A stretch of 64,000 nucleotides of DNA from positions 930,001 to 994,000 of the forward strand of contig NC_081339.1 of assembly GCF_022539665.2 (NCBI RefSeq), read 5' to 3'. The translations under genes and the position numbers were made by a program. Below, in pieces: positions 53,066 through 64,000 of this stretch (positions are counted from its first letter, which is position 1; each line of letters begins with the position of its first letter). This DNA is from Daphnia carinata. Taxonomy: Eukaryota > Arthropoda > Branchiopoda > Diplostraca > Daphniidae. Under the pieces are notes generated by a model. That model made no database searches, was not told where the DNA came from, and worked only from the letters and a program-made list of their open reading frames with translations.

Positions 53066-54484
53066 TTATCTGGCAAATTCGGATTCATTCAAGGTGGGTG
53101 AATAGCCGAGGTTCTTGCGCTGCAGGAAAAGATGGATTTCGCGGAAGGAAGGCCGTTCAGTGGGCAACCGCCGCCAGCATTCGCACATCAAATCGTAGAT
53201 ATCGTGAGGGCAATGCTGCGGTCTCAACAGCGAAACGCAAGGGGATGCGCTGACGGCCGTTCCCTGTGCAAAATGCTGCAAATTATCTACAACTGCATCA
53301 TCGCTAAGCTCTTGGTAAGGGCGCTGCCGGGCAAGGACCAGTATTTCCCACAGTGTCACGGCAAATGCCCACACGTCACTCTTGGTCGTATATTTCCCCT
53401 AAAGCAAATGGATGGTTACAGTTGGAAAACTTTCCATCGGACAACTCAATCTTTTAGGATTTTTAGTTTGCTTAATACCTGTATTACGGATTCCCATGCC
53501 ATCCAGCGAACTGGTAAGCCGATTAGCTGATCCTCCGCGCGATAATAATCCAGTCCGTAAATGTCACTGTCTCTACCGAAATCGAAGATTTTGACCTGGA
53601 GTCCTTTTCCTACCAAACAGTTCTTGTTTGTTTTTGTTTGTTTTTTGTGTGGGAAATATTGGATTAGTTTCCGGTAACTTGTACAACAACAAGAACAACA
53701 TGAAAGTGAATTTACCTAGCGGCCAAATCGCGGTGTACAAAATTTAGAGACTCGAGATAACGCATTCCCGAGGCGATCTGATTGGCCATAAATATCAAAC
53801 TGCACATTCTGGTGATAAAGGAACAAAGAAATTATTTGGAAAACATTGTCTTTGCCGCAAAACGATTTTAATGGGGTTCATACGTTAACGTTTCGTCCGG
53901 AGTAGAGAAGGTTTTTGATATGTTATTGCGGCTGTCGGACGAGTTGTAGTGGTTGTCCGGTCAGAATCGATGCAGTTTGAGAAATTGGTTCAGATCGCCG
54001 AATTCCAGATATTCTAGAACGACGCAAAAGGGCTCGTCCGTCGTGCAAACGGCCAACACACGTGACAAGTGCGGTTCGTCCAGAGCTGCCAATAGCCTCA
54101 CTTCCTGGTAGAATCCCGACCTGTTGAGAATGAGAGAACACGCACCGGATATTTGAGGTTAGAAGATGAGGGAAAAAAAAGGAACGAAATCAAAAGCACT
54201 TCATCAAACACGAAGCCAAAAGAAATAAAGAAAAAGAACAGAAAGATGATTTACTTGTCTTTGTCGGAGGTATTGGGAAGGTATTTGGCGGCCACCAGCC
54301 GCCGTGAAGTGTAGACGGCGCTACCATACTCGGGAATGTGTTCGGCTTCGGCCTTGTAGACGGTACAAAACGCGCCACTGGCGATGCGTTGGACCATATG
54401 CAATTTGCTACGCGCTAATTCCGGTATGATCAGCGATTCGGCCCGTGATTTCAGAGCGGACAATAATTCTGCTCGGTCGATCGG
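53066..54484 (-). other. DDR-like: DDR tyrosine kinase domain exons, with defects
   Basis: The N-lobe reads [20 protein letters not shown] and RLVAAKYL. The P-loop keeps only one of three canonical glycines (ASGAFCTV), while the ATP-binding lysine is present. Then come [52 protein letters not shown], the DFG exon ([30 protein letters not shown]) and [14 protein letters not shown]. The end is [19 protein letters not shown] with stop at 53066. Defects: an in-frame TGA at 53961-53963 after FLKLHRF, and a phase mismatch where HRDLAAR (phase 2 donor at 53716) should join NCLVG (phase 0 acceptor at 53622), one base short. HRD, DFG and APE-region residues are conserved, so catalytic ability is plausible if the defects are errors. 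Confidence 0.8.
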
Positions 54485-57400
54485 CTAGAAATCATACGAA
54501 ATAAATAACCAAATCAATGAAACCAAAATAAAGACATTTGATACTCTAGTCAGTAAGACTTCAAGTCCCAAATCATTACAAGTTCCTAATTCTCTTTCCT
54601 CTATTTTTTTTTAAACTGAGTTTTCAGTCGTTGGGAAAGTGAAGTTCCGAAACGAAATAAACTAGATCACTAAGAAACTAAATTCAAAACTTATGGCCAA
54701 AATGCTGCGTAAGGCCTCGTCTACCAGCCGAGTCAAATGCCGTAATACGAGGCTAAAAGTCTGGTTTCCCCGGCACTAAATTTGCATGGAAAACGGGCTA
54801 AACTATTCAATTATGCAACGAACACGCTGGAAAAAGCAACACATAAGCCCCCGCATGTCCAGGAAAACGGGGGCGTCGAAAATGGATCAGGTCTAGACGG
54901 TAATCCAGTTAAAGGCAGAACCGAAACGACTTCGGGGTCGTTGACTTGGTTACATTTCCCAATTTTTTTGCCTTTCTTTTTTTTTTGCCAATAAAAAATG
55001 TTCAAAAATGGAGATCGCAAACTCGAAACGTTACTCCACGTCGCCTATTAAACTAAGGACGGCGTCGCGAAGTCGCGACTTGCAATCAACAAAGCGTTTC
55101 GTGCAGATCATGTGCGTCTGTAACGACGCCTCAATAAATGGCGGTTTGTTACAACAACAAAAAAATAATAACCTCCATTTTTACTGCTATATTTTTCCTT
55201 TCTATTAAAAAAAAATAATAACGCAAAGTAAAATAATTATCGGTTGAATAATGGCATTTTGAGAGATCTCTGCCAGTTTCAAAACGTTACCCAACATTCG
55301 TCTTAATAGAAGATAGCATTTAATGTTTCCTAAAGATATTAAGTCGGTTGACGCTGGACGTGCAATAACGAAGCCATAATGGGCACTAAACAAACGTAAG
55401 CCATCATGGAACATAAAAGAAATAGCAGAAGCGTTAAAAAGAACGTTTCGAAATATGTCCTTACAAACGTTCAAAGCCCACAATTTTTGCAGCTACTAGG
55501 TCAAACCAATTTTTTTTTCCCTTCGCTTATTTTATGAGAGAAAAGATCAAATGAGGAAGAAGGTCGTTACGTTGTGTGTTATCGATCGGTGGATGCTGAG
55601 TTTGAACTATGAATTCTTAAACTGGGCCGCAATGATCAGCGAATGGTTTCTTTCGTTGGTAAGAAAACGTCAAGTCATCTTAATTATTACGAGTTTCTAC
55701 TTCTCATCATTTTTATTTTTCAAAATGGCCTCCACATTCAGTCCCGCTATCCATTGCCACCCAGTTTCGTGTCTGCATTTAACTTAAGTGAAAGACCAAT
55801 GAAATAATTTCACGGGATTCCTACGGGAATCGAATTCACGATGTGAGCGGTAAACCGCCACGATGAAACCACTAAAGGTTGTGACTACATTGTGCCCATT
55901 TGGTTTATTTACATCTTAGAGTGATTGGCCTGAAAACCTTTCAGCGCGTGACGTGATCTCAAAATCTTTTTGACTGGAGTGACCCATTTCTTTCATCTAT
56001 TTTTGTCCAACCACGAGTTTTAACGAAGACGATCTATGCATTTTGAAAAGCATTTTTCTTTCAAGAGTGTAGCACTTTAAACATTTGTTTTTGACCTTGC
56101 TCATCAACTTTCCTTGGCCGGTTGCGTGAACTCGTCATATAAAAAAGCGTAAGATTTGATTCGAGGCAAGGCAGGTAGCGTGAGCGTTTCCGATAATCCA
56201 GTACTACTTGAAACGATTACAGGAAACGACTTCAACCACCCTACAGTCGGCCATTTTTTTTTCTTGGGACCCATTTACGATAATCGATTTATTATGCTGG
56301 CAATGCATGTGTGCCCCGTGCGAGGCATGAAAGATGGAGTGCTCCATCGCGTGCCGTGGATCTACATCCATCATTGGGCCCTTTGTCAATCAATATCGAA
56401 AAAGATTAACAGCAGATTGCCTGAACAAGTCGCGCAGGACGTATTCTGGACCTAACTAGCCAAGTAAGACGGACCGTTTCTATCCGGATTGGCTGCGCAA
56501 TCTAAACGCCCGTACACTCAACATTTTCGGAACTGGACGGGAATTGTTCATGTCTATCTAATTCTAGATTTAGGACGTGAGGGCAGACGGACTGTCTTAC
56601 CTTTTTCAATGGGCTGGATTCGCTAATGCCGTTCAAGTGGCCGATTTGATTGTTGTTCTTGCTGCCTCCTAGACGGACGGACGCTGACGATGCCGAGCCG
56701 GTGGTCGTCGTGGAATGAGAAGATGAGGCCAAAGTTTCGATTTCGATTGCGTGCGGAGGTGGCGAAGCGACGGGCAATTTGGGCTTAAGCGGATGATGTT
56801 GTTTTTGTAGAGATTGCTGGATTAGTAGGGGTTGATGGGCAGTGCTGCAGCTGCTAATCCCGCTAACATCCGGCACGGCGTAGTCGTACGTATCTGATAC
56901 TGAGCCATAAATCGATCAGTGCGCCATTCCAAGTTAAGATTAATGGATCCATAGAACAGTTTCGGCCATCGGCCAGAGTCGTTTAGGGCCAAAGCCAAAT
57001 AGCTGCTATGGCCCATTAGGAGAATGTCGCTTATTTAAAAAGAAAAAGGCGAGAGTTTGATTTATGATGGCAATGCGTCGCGTTCTCAGTTTGTTTTCTT
57101 TTGTTTTTCTTGTCATTACCTGCGGATGTGCCGGCCTTTTTCGGGACACCTTCAGTTCCGGCCAGCAACAGAGTGCTGTAACTGTAATAAGGTGAGAAGC
57201 GCAGGGCGTGATAAGGCTCCTGGTACTCGGTCCTAGTCAAATGGGCGCTGGCCGGCGAGTGAGGCAGCAAGTATTGCGAGGCGGCGTCCGAGCGCGACAA
57301 GTCGGCGCCAATGTTGCCATATGGCAGCGAGTTGTTCTTGTTGTAGCTTTTGCCACGATGGTGTTGCAACAATTGATCTTCGTGATGCTCACCGACAGAG

Positions 57401-60158
57401 CCGTCCAACAGACGGGGACTGGGCTGACTGCCGATCTGAGAGGCCCAATTGGCTTTGTCCGGCAGCGGACTGCCTGAGAGGCTCTTGCGTTGACGACGTC
57501 GCATGATCATGTAAAAGATGGCCCCAGCCAATAGGAAACTGACGGCCACCAAGACACCGACGATGATTGCCATGTACGTTTGGTTCTCTCTGGTAGGTGG
57601 GCTCGTTTCTGTAATGGCAAACAAAAACAGAATATTTCATATAAGAAAAAAAAAAAAAAGAAGAAAACTCTAGATAAATATGGAAGGACGAAATAGAATA
57701 AAGTCAGAGGCAGTGCGAATTCATTTAATTATTCCTATTTAAGGCTCTCGAAGGATAGAAAAGGTTAACGTTAAATGTTCCCAACACAACGAAATCATAA
57801 TTTCCCTGTACGTCGCAATATTTCGGTCTCGCTCTCGTTTGTTTTTGCGGTTGTTAACAACCCATAAAATATTTCCCCATTTCCTTTTTGTTTTCGTTTT
57901 TTTTACTGCCAATGCGAAAAGGAAACGGCTGTCATTCCAAGTAGTCGTAAGTAAGTCTCAACAGCGAAATTTTCGGGCGGCGATGGTCGGGTTGAATAAC
58001 ATCTCCAACAAATGACCCCTTAAATCCTTTTTCCCTTACAATTTTATTCTTTAATTTCCGTATATTCCCGGGATTTTCTTGCTCTTACACAACGAAAGAA
58101 AAAAAAATCATTCTAATGAGCCCTATACGCTGTACGTAGTTATGGTTGAGTCTTATTCTTTAAAAAACAAAATTGTTTGTCACGGCTTTAGTCGGAGTTT
58201 AAAAAAAAGAAATGTCGTATGACGGCTGTAAATAACGAGAGACTGGCAACAAAGAAAAAGACGGCTAGTGTGTCTTTTGCCCTGTGTTGGTTTGATGGGA
58301 ATAAGAACGCAGGAAACCTAATAGCGGATGTCGCCTTCACGAATAGCGAGCATTCCGCTCTTTGACACACGGGCTCGCGTGTGCGTATCGAAATATCAAA
58401 GATATTTTTGAAGCATTACGAGGATGATTTTTTTTTCAAACTTAAACAAAGGAGAACGGTTGCTTTTTGTCTCAACTCACGAACTTGGTGCGCACGTGTT
58501 TTTAAACAAGCCCCGTCTTATCCCAAATGAAAACGTCGTGGAAAATTTGATGAAACTATTTGGGAGTTACGTGAAATGCTTTTCCTCTTAATAATGACAC
58601 TGATAAATAATAAAACAATTATTTAAAGTGACATTCCATGGAAAAATGTCGTGAAAAAAAAGGCTGTAAAATCATTAGATCGGATAATAAAGACTACGCC
58701 TTAAAAAAAAAAGATTTGATCGTGTTCGTTACCGTTGGCTTGATCCTGCGAGCCGGCGTTGATGCCGACTTCGTGACCGCTTGGCGGGAGTGGCAAATTG
58801 GAGACGGGCGGAATGGGTGCGGCGGCTGGTGGGGTGACGGGACTGCCATCCACTTCGGTCGTGTAATTTCTGGCGGCCATTTCGGAGCGGAAAGAGACCT
58901 CGCTGATGAGAATCCAGCGAGCCGGAGCAGCCGGGAAAGACAAACGCAGTTTGACGTAGCGTCCGACTCGGTGGTGCAGCTTAATGCTGATGTTGCGTGA
59001 ATTCTCAAAGATGCGATCCTCGACAGGTCGGTAGATGATCGGCTCACCCGGGTACACTTGTTCCCCAACGCTGATCTCGGAGAAAATCTAAAACATCGCA
59101 AATTCATTGGTGGAAATTGTTAAAGTCGCGGCTCTTTTTCGTGTTGTGTTGCTACTTGTCAAATGGCATGCAGTGATTCATCGTGCAGGAATTTTACGTT
59201 TGTAGCCAAAAATTTTAATGGCAAAAAATGACTATTTTCGGAATGCAAGTCTTTTTTTGCTTGGTTTTTTAAATAGTGACTGATTTAACGTTGACGTTTA
59301 GCATTCAGCGATGGCGTTGAAAGGTGTTGTTATTTATTAGTTATTTATTTCAACGTTGCAAACTGCTTGATGGAAAGAATACGACCCTACCTGGACATCT
59401 TTGGTGAACTGGTTATTGGCAAAGATGCTCAGCGATGTGAAGTCGCGGACCGTGTCGAACTCGAAGACGATCTCGACGGGCTGGCCGTTGCGCGAGTCGT
59501 TACGCCACCCGACCCAGCCTTCAAACGGTCGATCATAAAACGAACAAAAAAGAAAGAAGGAAAGCGAGGAGGGAGAAAAAAAAGGCCATGAAAACGATGA
59601 CGGGAAATGTCGGGACAAGAAAACTGATACTCGGCATAAATCTTTACCTCGATCTTGGTCGTAATAACTAGCTTTGAAATTGTCGGGATCGAGTTTGCCG
59701 TCTGTCAACTGGCCGAGTCCCTGGCGCAGTAAAGAGCCGCAGATGCCGTCGTAAGAGGCATCGTAGAATTGCCAACCGGCTCCTCGCTGATCTCCCTGCG
59801 TCATCTGACAGCTGGCAATGCTCTCAGACCTTCAAAGGAGAAAGAAAAACCCACAACAGATCGAACATTACACATCGTGAATGGACGGTCGGCTAGCAGC
59901 AACATTTGCTTCACGAGTTTATGATATGACGTAGTTAAATAAGACACACACAAAAATGTTTTTTTAGTGCAAAATGAATGCGTCTCGTGCGAGACGACAG
60001 GGTCTTATTACGTACCAAGGGCAGCCATAAATCTCGACTGGCATGCAAACCGTTCGTCTGTGATGGCTGTACGGGAAAAATCGCAACTTGCGGGCGATCA
60101 ACACCGGATCCAATTCACGCTTCTCGGCCACGTACGAGTTCGTATTTCCTGCGATTAC
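53066..60158 (-). CDS. DDR-like: Discoidin-domain receptor tyrosine kinase, 3' ten exons
   Basis: Minus-strand exons, in coding order: 60158-60016, 59829-59648, 59518-59391, 59087-58733, 57608-57120, 56899-56601, 54484-54255, 54120-53884, 53808-53716, 53622-53479, 53398-53066. They encode the second half of the discoidin domain, the DS-like domain, a transmembrane helix, a long juxtamembrane region and a tyrosine kinase. This is the DDR architecture, a collagen-responsive receptor family in animals. All junctions keep phase except 53716/53622. The 5' exons (signal peptide and first half of the discoidin domain) are not visible up to 64000, so a long intron or the window edge intervenes. Two defects in the kinase exons are described separately. 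Overall identity is firm. Confidence 0.85.
54485..56600 (-). other. DDR intron between juxtamembrane and kinase exons
   Basis: A 2.1-kb intron with clean GT (AAG|GTAAGA) and AG (TGATTTCTAG) borders. No nested gene is supported; the 99-codon plus-strand frame at 56156-56455 has no motif. Confidence 0.6.
56601..57608 (-). other. DDR-like: DDR transmembrane and juxtamembrane exons
   Basis: The exon 57608-57120 starts [13 protein letters not shown] and holds the transmembrane helix [20 protein letters not shown], then the stop-transfer RRRQRK. The cytoplasmic juxtamembrane part includes tyrosines in contexts likely to be phosphorylated ([18 protein letters not shown], then [10 protein letters not shown] across the junction to 56899). 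The second exon is rich in H, Q, S and T. Long juxtamembrane regions with several tyrosines are usual for DDRs and serve as adaptor docking sites. Confidence 0.8.
58733..60158 (-). other. DDR-like: DDR extracellular exons (discoidin C-half and DS-like domain)
   Basis: The first exon reads [20 protein letters not shown] and ends [13 protein letters not shown], the end of a F5/8C discoidin fold with its closing cysteine. The next (59829-59648) begins [14 protein letters not shown] and has [20 protein letters not shown] and [11 protein letters not shown], the link found in DDRs. The next two read [41 protein letters not shown] and [20 protein letters not shown], the DS-like (second beta-barrel) domain. 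N-glycosylation sites such as NDS, NIS and NYT are present. The membrane-proximal part is alanine/proline rich. Confidence 0.85.
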
Positions 60159-63100
60159 CTGAAAATGGAATATTTTAAAATTAAAAACGAACGAAAAAAA
60201 AAAAGATGCTAGACAAAAATGAGGTCATATCATTTGGCATTCATTGACACTATCAGTTTTTAGAGTTTCGCCAGTTTTCAAAATACATTTAAAAATCACA
60301 TCACGTTCCTGTTCACAGAGGAAAATGGCAAAACTCCCTTCACCTATGGTCGTATACGCATAACGACTCACATAACGATTTAAAACATTTCACTGAAAGG
60401 CAACTCTATCACCCAACCGCGATAAAAATCTAGCCTCGTAATCGACCGTTGCCGAGCTCCACCCGTAAAAACGGCAAATCAATAAAACATCCTCAAATAG
60501 CTGACAGAACGAACTGATTTGTTTCACAAACCACCATTTTTCTTATTTCTCTCAAATAGGCAAGCGTGAATAGCGCCATATTTTCTTCTGAAAAGTACCA
60601 TTCACGTTAGCAAAAAGAAAAAAACTAATCTGATTGCATACACGAAATGCTAAACCGCGTCAAGACGCGTCCCCCAAAATCTTTCCTATTTAAAATCAAA
60701 ACTTGGTGATGAGCTGTCGGAAATCCCCGTGCACGTCGTACAACCTTCGCATCCTATTGTGTACGCGTTATTGTTAGGTAGAAAATAAGCTTGTAGAGAC
60801 TATTAATCGCGGACCCTCGTTCCGACGGTAAATAGCTGCACAAGAAATCCTCGTTGTGTTGATTGGCACCAATATCCCCCTTCTCATTTACAGTTTCATC
60901 TCGTCTACAACAATCGACGCCATCAGAAGCGCGCAATCCAAAAGACAAACTTTTGAAATTGTTGATGTCTTACGTATTTTCCGCTAGGGGACATGTTGCG
61001 ACATACATCTAACGATAAGTTGGTTGATGAATGATAAACACGGGGGGGGGGGGGGGAAATAAGTTGATTGTTCTATTCGAATTCAAATATCTAATGGAAT
61101 TTCGTTAACATTTTCGTATTTTTCTCTACGTGATTGCGTTGCCTTTCTTTCGGAGTTGGGGGTTTCTAACTTGAAAATATCGATGACGGCTAACTTTTTT
61201 CCCGCTAGGCTTTCCGAGATGTTCTTCCCGCTTAATATTCTAGAGTGTTATGGGGCTAAAGAAAACGGGAGAAATGACGTGCCACTCATACTGAAAAACA
61301 TCTGGATACATCCCCCCCTTCATCGCATGCTCCTTTTCACGCATAAGACTCTACTGCGTTCAACTGTGCGCGGCTCTCCGCGTTGGGAATCCGGAGTTGA
61401 TTGGCCTTTTCCCCATGTAGAGACGTTACGCTGTATCCCAGACCTTGTTTCCCTTTTGATTCATTAGCCAGAATTGTACTTCGCTTATAACGTTAAGGAC
61501 TTCTTGTTTTTTACCCCTTTTTTCTTTAGTTAAAGCAATCGCTATGCTTGTGTGATGGATACGTTATGACTGTGCGGAGACGGGCGAAAATAAGAAATCC
61601 CCTCGTTTTTTATATCGAATTAGAAACTGTGAGATTTGGGGTAAGTATATAGCAATTGGTCATTTGATCTTCGTAAGGCTTGCGACATTTTAATGTTGAT
61701 AAACAATACGGATGAACTTTAAAAGATCGTACGTGATATGTTTGTTTTAAATATATATGTATACTAAATTTAACTGAGTTACGCTGACTGTATTAGATTA
61801 AGTTTACAAAGTAATACGAAGAAATGAGGACGGGCAAAATGGGAATCCATCATAATTTGCTCCGGACGAGGTTTGATTCTATTCGTTCTCAATTTCCTCA
61901 ATTTCTTTCTGATTCCATCCCCCCCCCCCCTCCCTCGTTACATTGTCCCTACCATTTCCTTTTTTTTTTGTTTGTTTGTTTTTATGCTTTGTCAACGTGG
62001 ATTTCTAGTTGTTGTTTATACCCCTCTTCTTTTTACACCCCACCAATACAAAATTATCTGAAACTTCCGGTTGTTTTCTCTTATCTTTGACTTCTCGTTA
62101 AAAAAGAATTGAAAAAACATCCTGAATAATTTGGGTTCCTCTCTTTTCTGGGGGTTGTTACCTTCGTGTTTTGGCGACAGAAGGCAGAAGAGAAATAATT
62201 GAGTTAATGTGGGCGACTGCGCACTCGTCGCTACCTGACGAGTCATTAAAGATTAAGAAGGGAACCCATGCAATCCACCTGCTTTGAAACATACAGGCCC
62301 CACCAGCTTCCTGAACCTTTTTCTTTCATTCCCATATGTTCTTCAATTTTTTGTTTAACCGCACGCAAAATACAGAAATTGATTTTTAAAAGAATCGAAA
62401 AAGAAAGGCCTTTAAACGGAGATGTGGTTGGCTACCTGAAAACAGATTTCCCCCTTTTTTTTTCTTTTTGATGGCAGAATAACTAACGAGGCCAAGCAGT
62501 TCTGGAGCGGAAGACCCGTAGTGTTGTTTGAAGTTGTTGTGTTGCAATGGTTAACGAATGTAAGGAGGGAATGATAAAAATGAGTTGCTCGCACAAAAGG
62601 GCAACCCCACTCGATCAGCCGAGTCATCCATAAAAAGAATGATGAAAAACAAGTGGCAAAATGGAGGATGACGTTGTTAGTTATGATCGATGAAGTCAAA
62701 ATGTCCTACAATCAGCTTCTAAACGAATTAACGCATTGTGTACGAAAGAGACCCAAATTGGCGTGTGAAACGTCTCGATTTTTTCTGATCGTGTGTCATG
62801 TCGGACCACCGGAAACTAACCGAATAAAAATTCGATAGTTAGACGATGGCGTTCGTTTTTTTTAACTGATGGGACGATTACGTTTTATTTTTCTCATGAA
62901 AAAATAAAATAAAAGTCAAGTCACTAACGCGGCATTCGTGCCGGTGAGAAACGGGAAAAAAAATTCAAAGAACTGATTGCCGTCGAAAGGATACACACAC
63001 CCATGTCTATTATCTGGAAAAAGTTCTATCTTTTTGTGTGTGTGTTGAGTTGTGATTCAGTCAGGGCAGAGCCGCGTAATAAGAGACGACCAACACACAC

Positions 63101-64000
63101 ACACACAAAAAAAAAAGAGAATAGACAGTAGGGGGATTTTCATTTGTAAGTTGCAACTGTGACAATGCACGAAAGCTCGTTCTCACGAGCTGCGGGACTT
63201 TGTTTAACAATGACTCCCTCCTGCTTCGTAGCTTTTTAACACTCGAATTTTTTTTCCCTACCCAATATTTCGTTTTCATTTTATAATATCGGTCGGATTT
63301 TTAGAAGGATTTCAATCGACATTTGGTAGCCATTTTTCGAGCGATGTTAGTGAGATACAGGGGGTTTGGAAAAGAAGAGTATCCCGTGATGATTGTCGCA
63401 ATAAAAACAGTTTTTTTTTTCAGACCGGACGGGCGCAGTTATAACGTAAACATAGACGGGAGGATACTGATCAACTATGGGTTTCTACAAAAAATGATCG
63501 TTCTTTAATGAAATCCTTTTTTCCGCTTCTGATTCTAACCCGCCGTCTGGAGTGGATGGTTCAAAACCAGCGCCGAGTACAGATACATGAGATAACCAAA
63601 CAAAAGTTTGTAATCACGTAGCGGCTTTCGTGTTCCATTCTTTCTTTCTTTTTTCCCCTTCTTTTTACATTGTGTCTATGTCGTCGACCCTCTTTTTATC
63701 ATCGCGCAGTCGATGAGTTGTTCAGAAGCGATGAGGGGAAAAGAAGGAGATGGGAGAGGAGACGATAAAAAGAGAGAGAGACAGAGGAAGTTCCAAAATC
63801 TTTTTTTCATGCTGTTACCGATCGAAAATAAAAATAGATCGACTTACGGGATAACGAGTTTTCACGTTACTAACGCACAACAATCTAATATTTGAATAGA
63901 ATTAAATGCGCTCCAATTTCTTATGTCGAGTCAGACCGATAAAGCATGAAATAAAAGATGACCGCCCCCCTTTCACCAAAAAATTCTAATAAAAAAATAG
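60159..64000 (-). other. Upstream DDR intron or 5' flank, no exons found
   Basis: No discoidin N-terminal exon was recognised in about 3.8 kb. Homopolymers include G13 near 61042-61054 and C12 near 61919-61930. CA/TG and purine-rich simple tracts are common near 63035-63110. No other gene was recognised. Confidence 0.5.

Noticed and set aside
56156-56455. 99-codon plus-strand ORF within the DDR intron as a nested gene
   Set aside because: No recognisable domain and no promoter or polyadenylation signal; likely chance.

Overview
The window is animal nuclear DNA that is AT-rich, split into short exons with GT-AG introns of about 60-900 bp, and crowded with decayed transposons. The protein families present are a discoidin-domain receptor kinase, an MPV17L2-type protein, a CASD1-type esterase, BEN-domain and BED/hAT sequences, and gypsy and BEL/Pao retrotransposons. 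Together they suggest an arthropod, probably a Daphnia-like branchiopod. The organism is an inference; no marker gene proves it.

Layout. 1-8 kb is non-coding DNA with a hairpin MITE-like unit, two head-to-head hAT fragments and a tRNA-like SINE head. 8.4-12.4 kb is a decayed minus-strand Ty3/gypsy element split by a 430-bp non-autonomous hAT. 12.7-14.5 kb is a minus-strand BEN-domain pseudogene, followed by a solo LTR (14713-15228, TSD GTAT). 15722-20463 is a 4.7-kb DNA transposon with long inverted ends built of ~31-bp tandem repeats, flanked by the 8-bp duplication AGATATTG and carrying a small RING-finger ORF. It lies beside, and probably inside, a decayed Tnp2/CACTA-like transposase gene (to 22745). 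23.5-24.4 kb is a 70-bp satellite abutting a truncated BEL/Pao element (24.4-27.6 kb). 29.6-30.9 and 43.2-44.9 kb are two copies of a CASD1-like gene segment; the second copy is open for about 253 codons. Between them lie a second gypsy element (31.2-38.5 kb, interrupted by a second copy of the same solo LTR), a pseudogene of a 232-bp-repeat protein (38.7-40.7 kb) and a 1.3-kb hAT with long inverted arms (41571-42877). 45470-46579 is a collapsed LTR retrotransposon.

From 47.9 kb the window looks like ordinary gene territory: an MPV17L2-like gene with a TATA promoter (plus strand), a secreted glycine-rich protein gene (50873-52291, plus), and the 3' part of a discoidin-domain receptor tyrosine kinase gene (53066-60158, minus) whose 5' exons lie outside or beyond a long intron. 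The MPV17L2-like and receptor genes each contain an in-frame TGA and a reading-frame or splice-phase problem in otherwise well-preserved coding sequence. These are either real losses or assembly errors.

No operon-like cooperation is visible. The clearest theme is nested and sequential transposition: hAT into gypsy, solo LTR into gypsy, and probably a foldback-like element into a Tnp2 transposon. The best candidate for something undescribed is the 15722-20463 element. All domain calls come from reading translations by eye; no database search was run.
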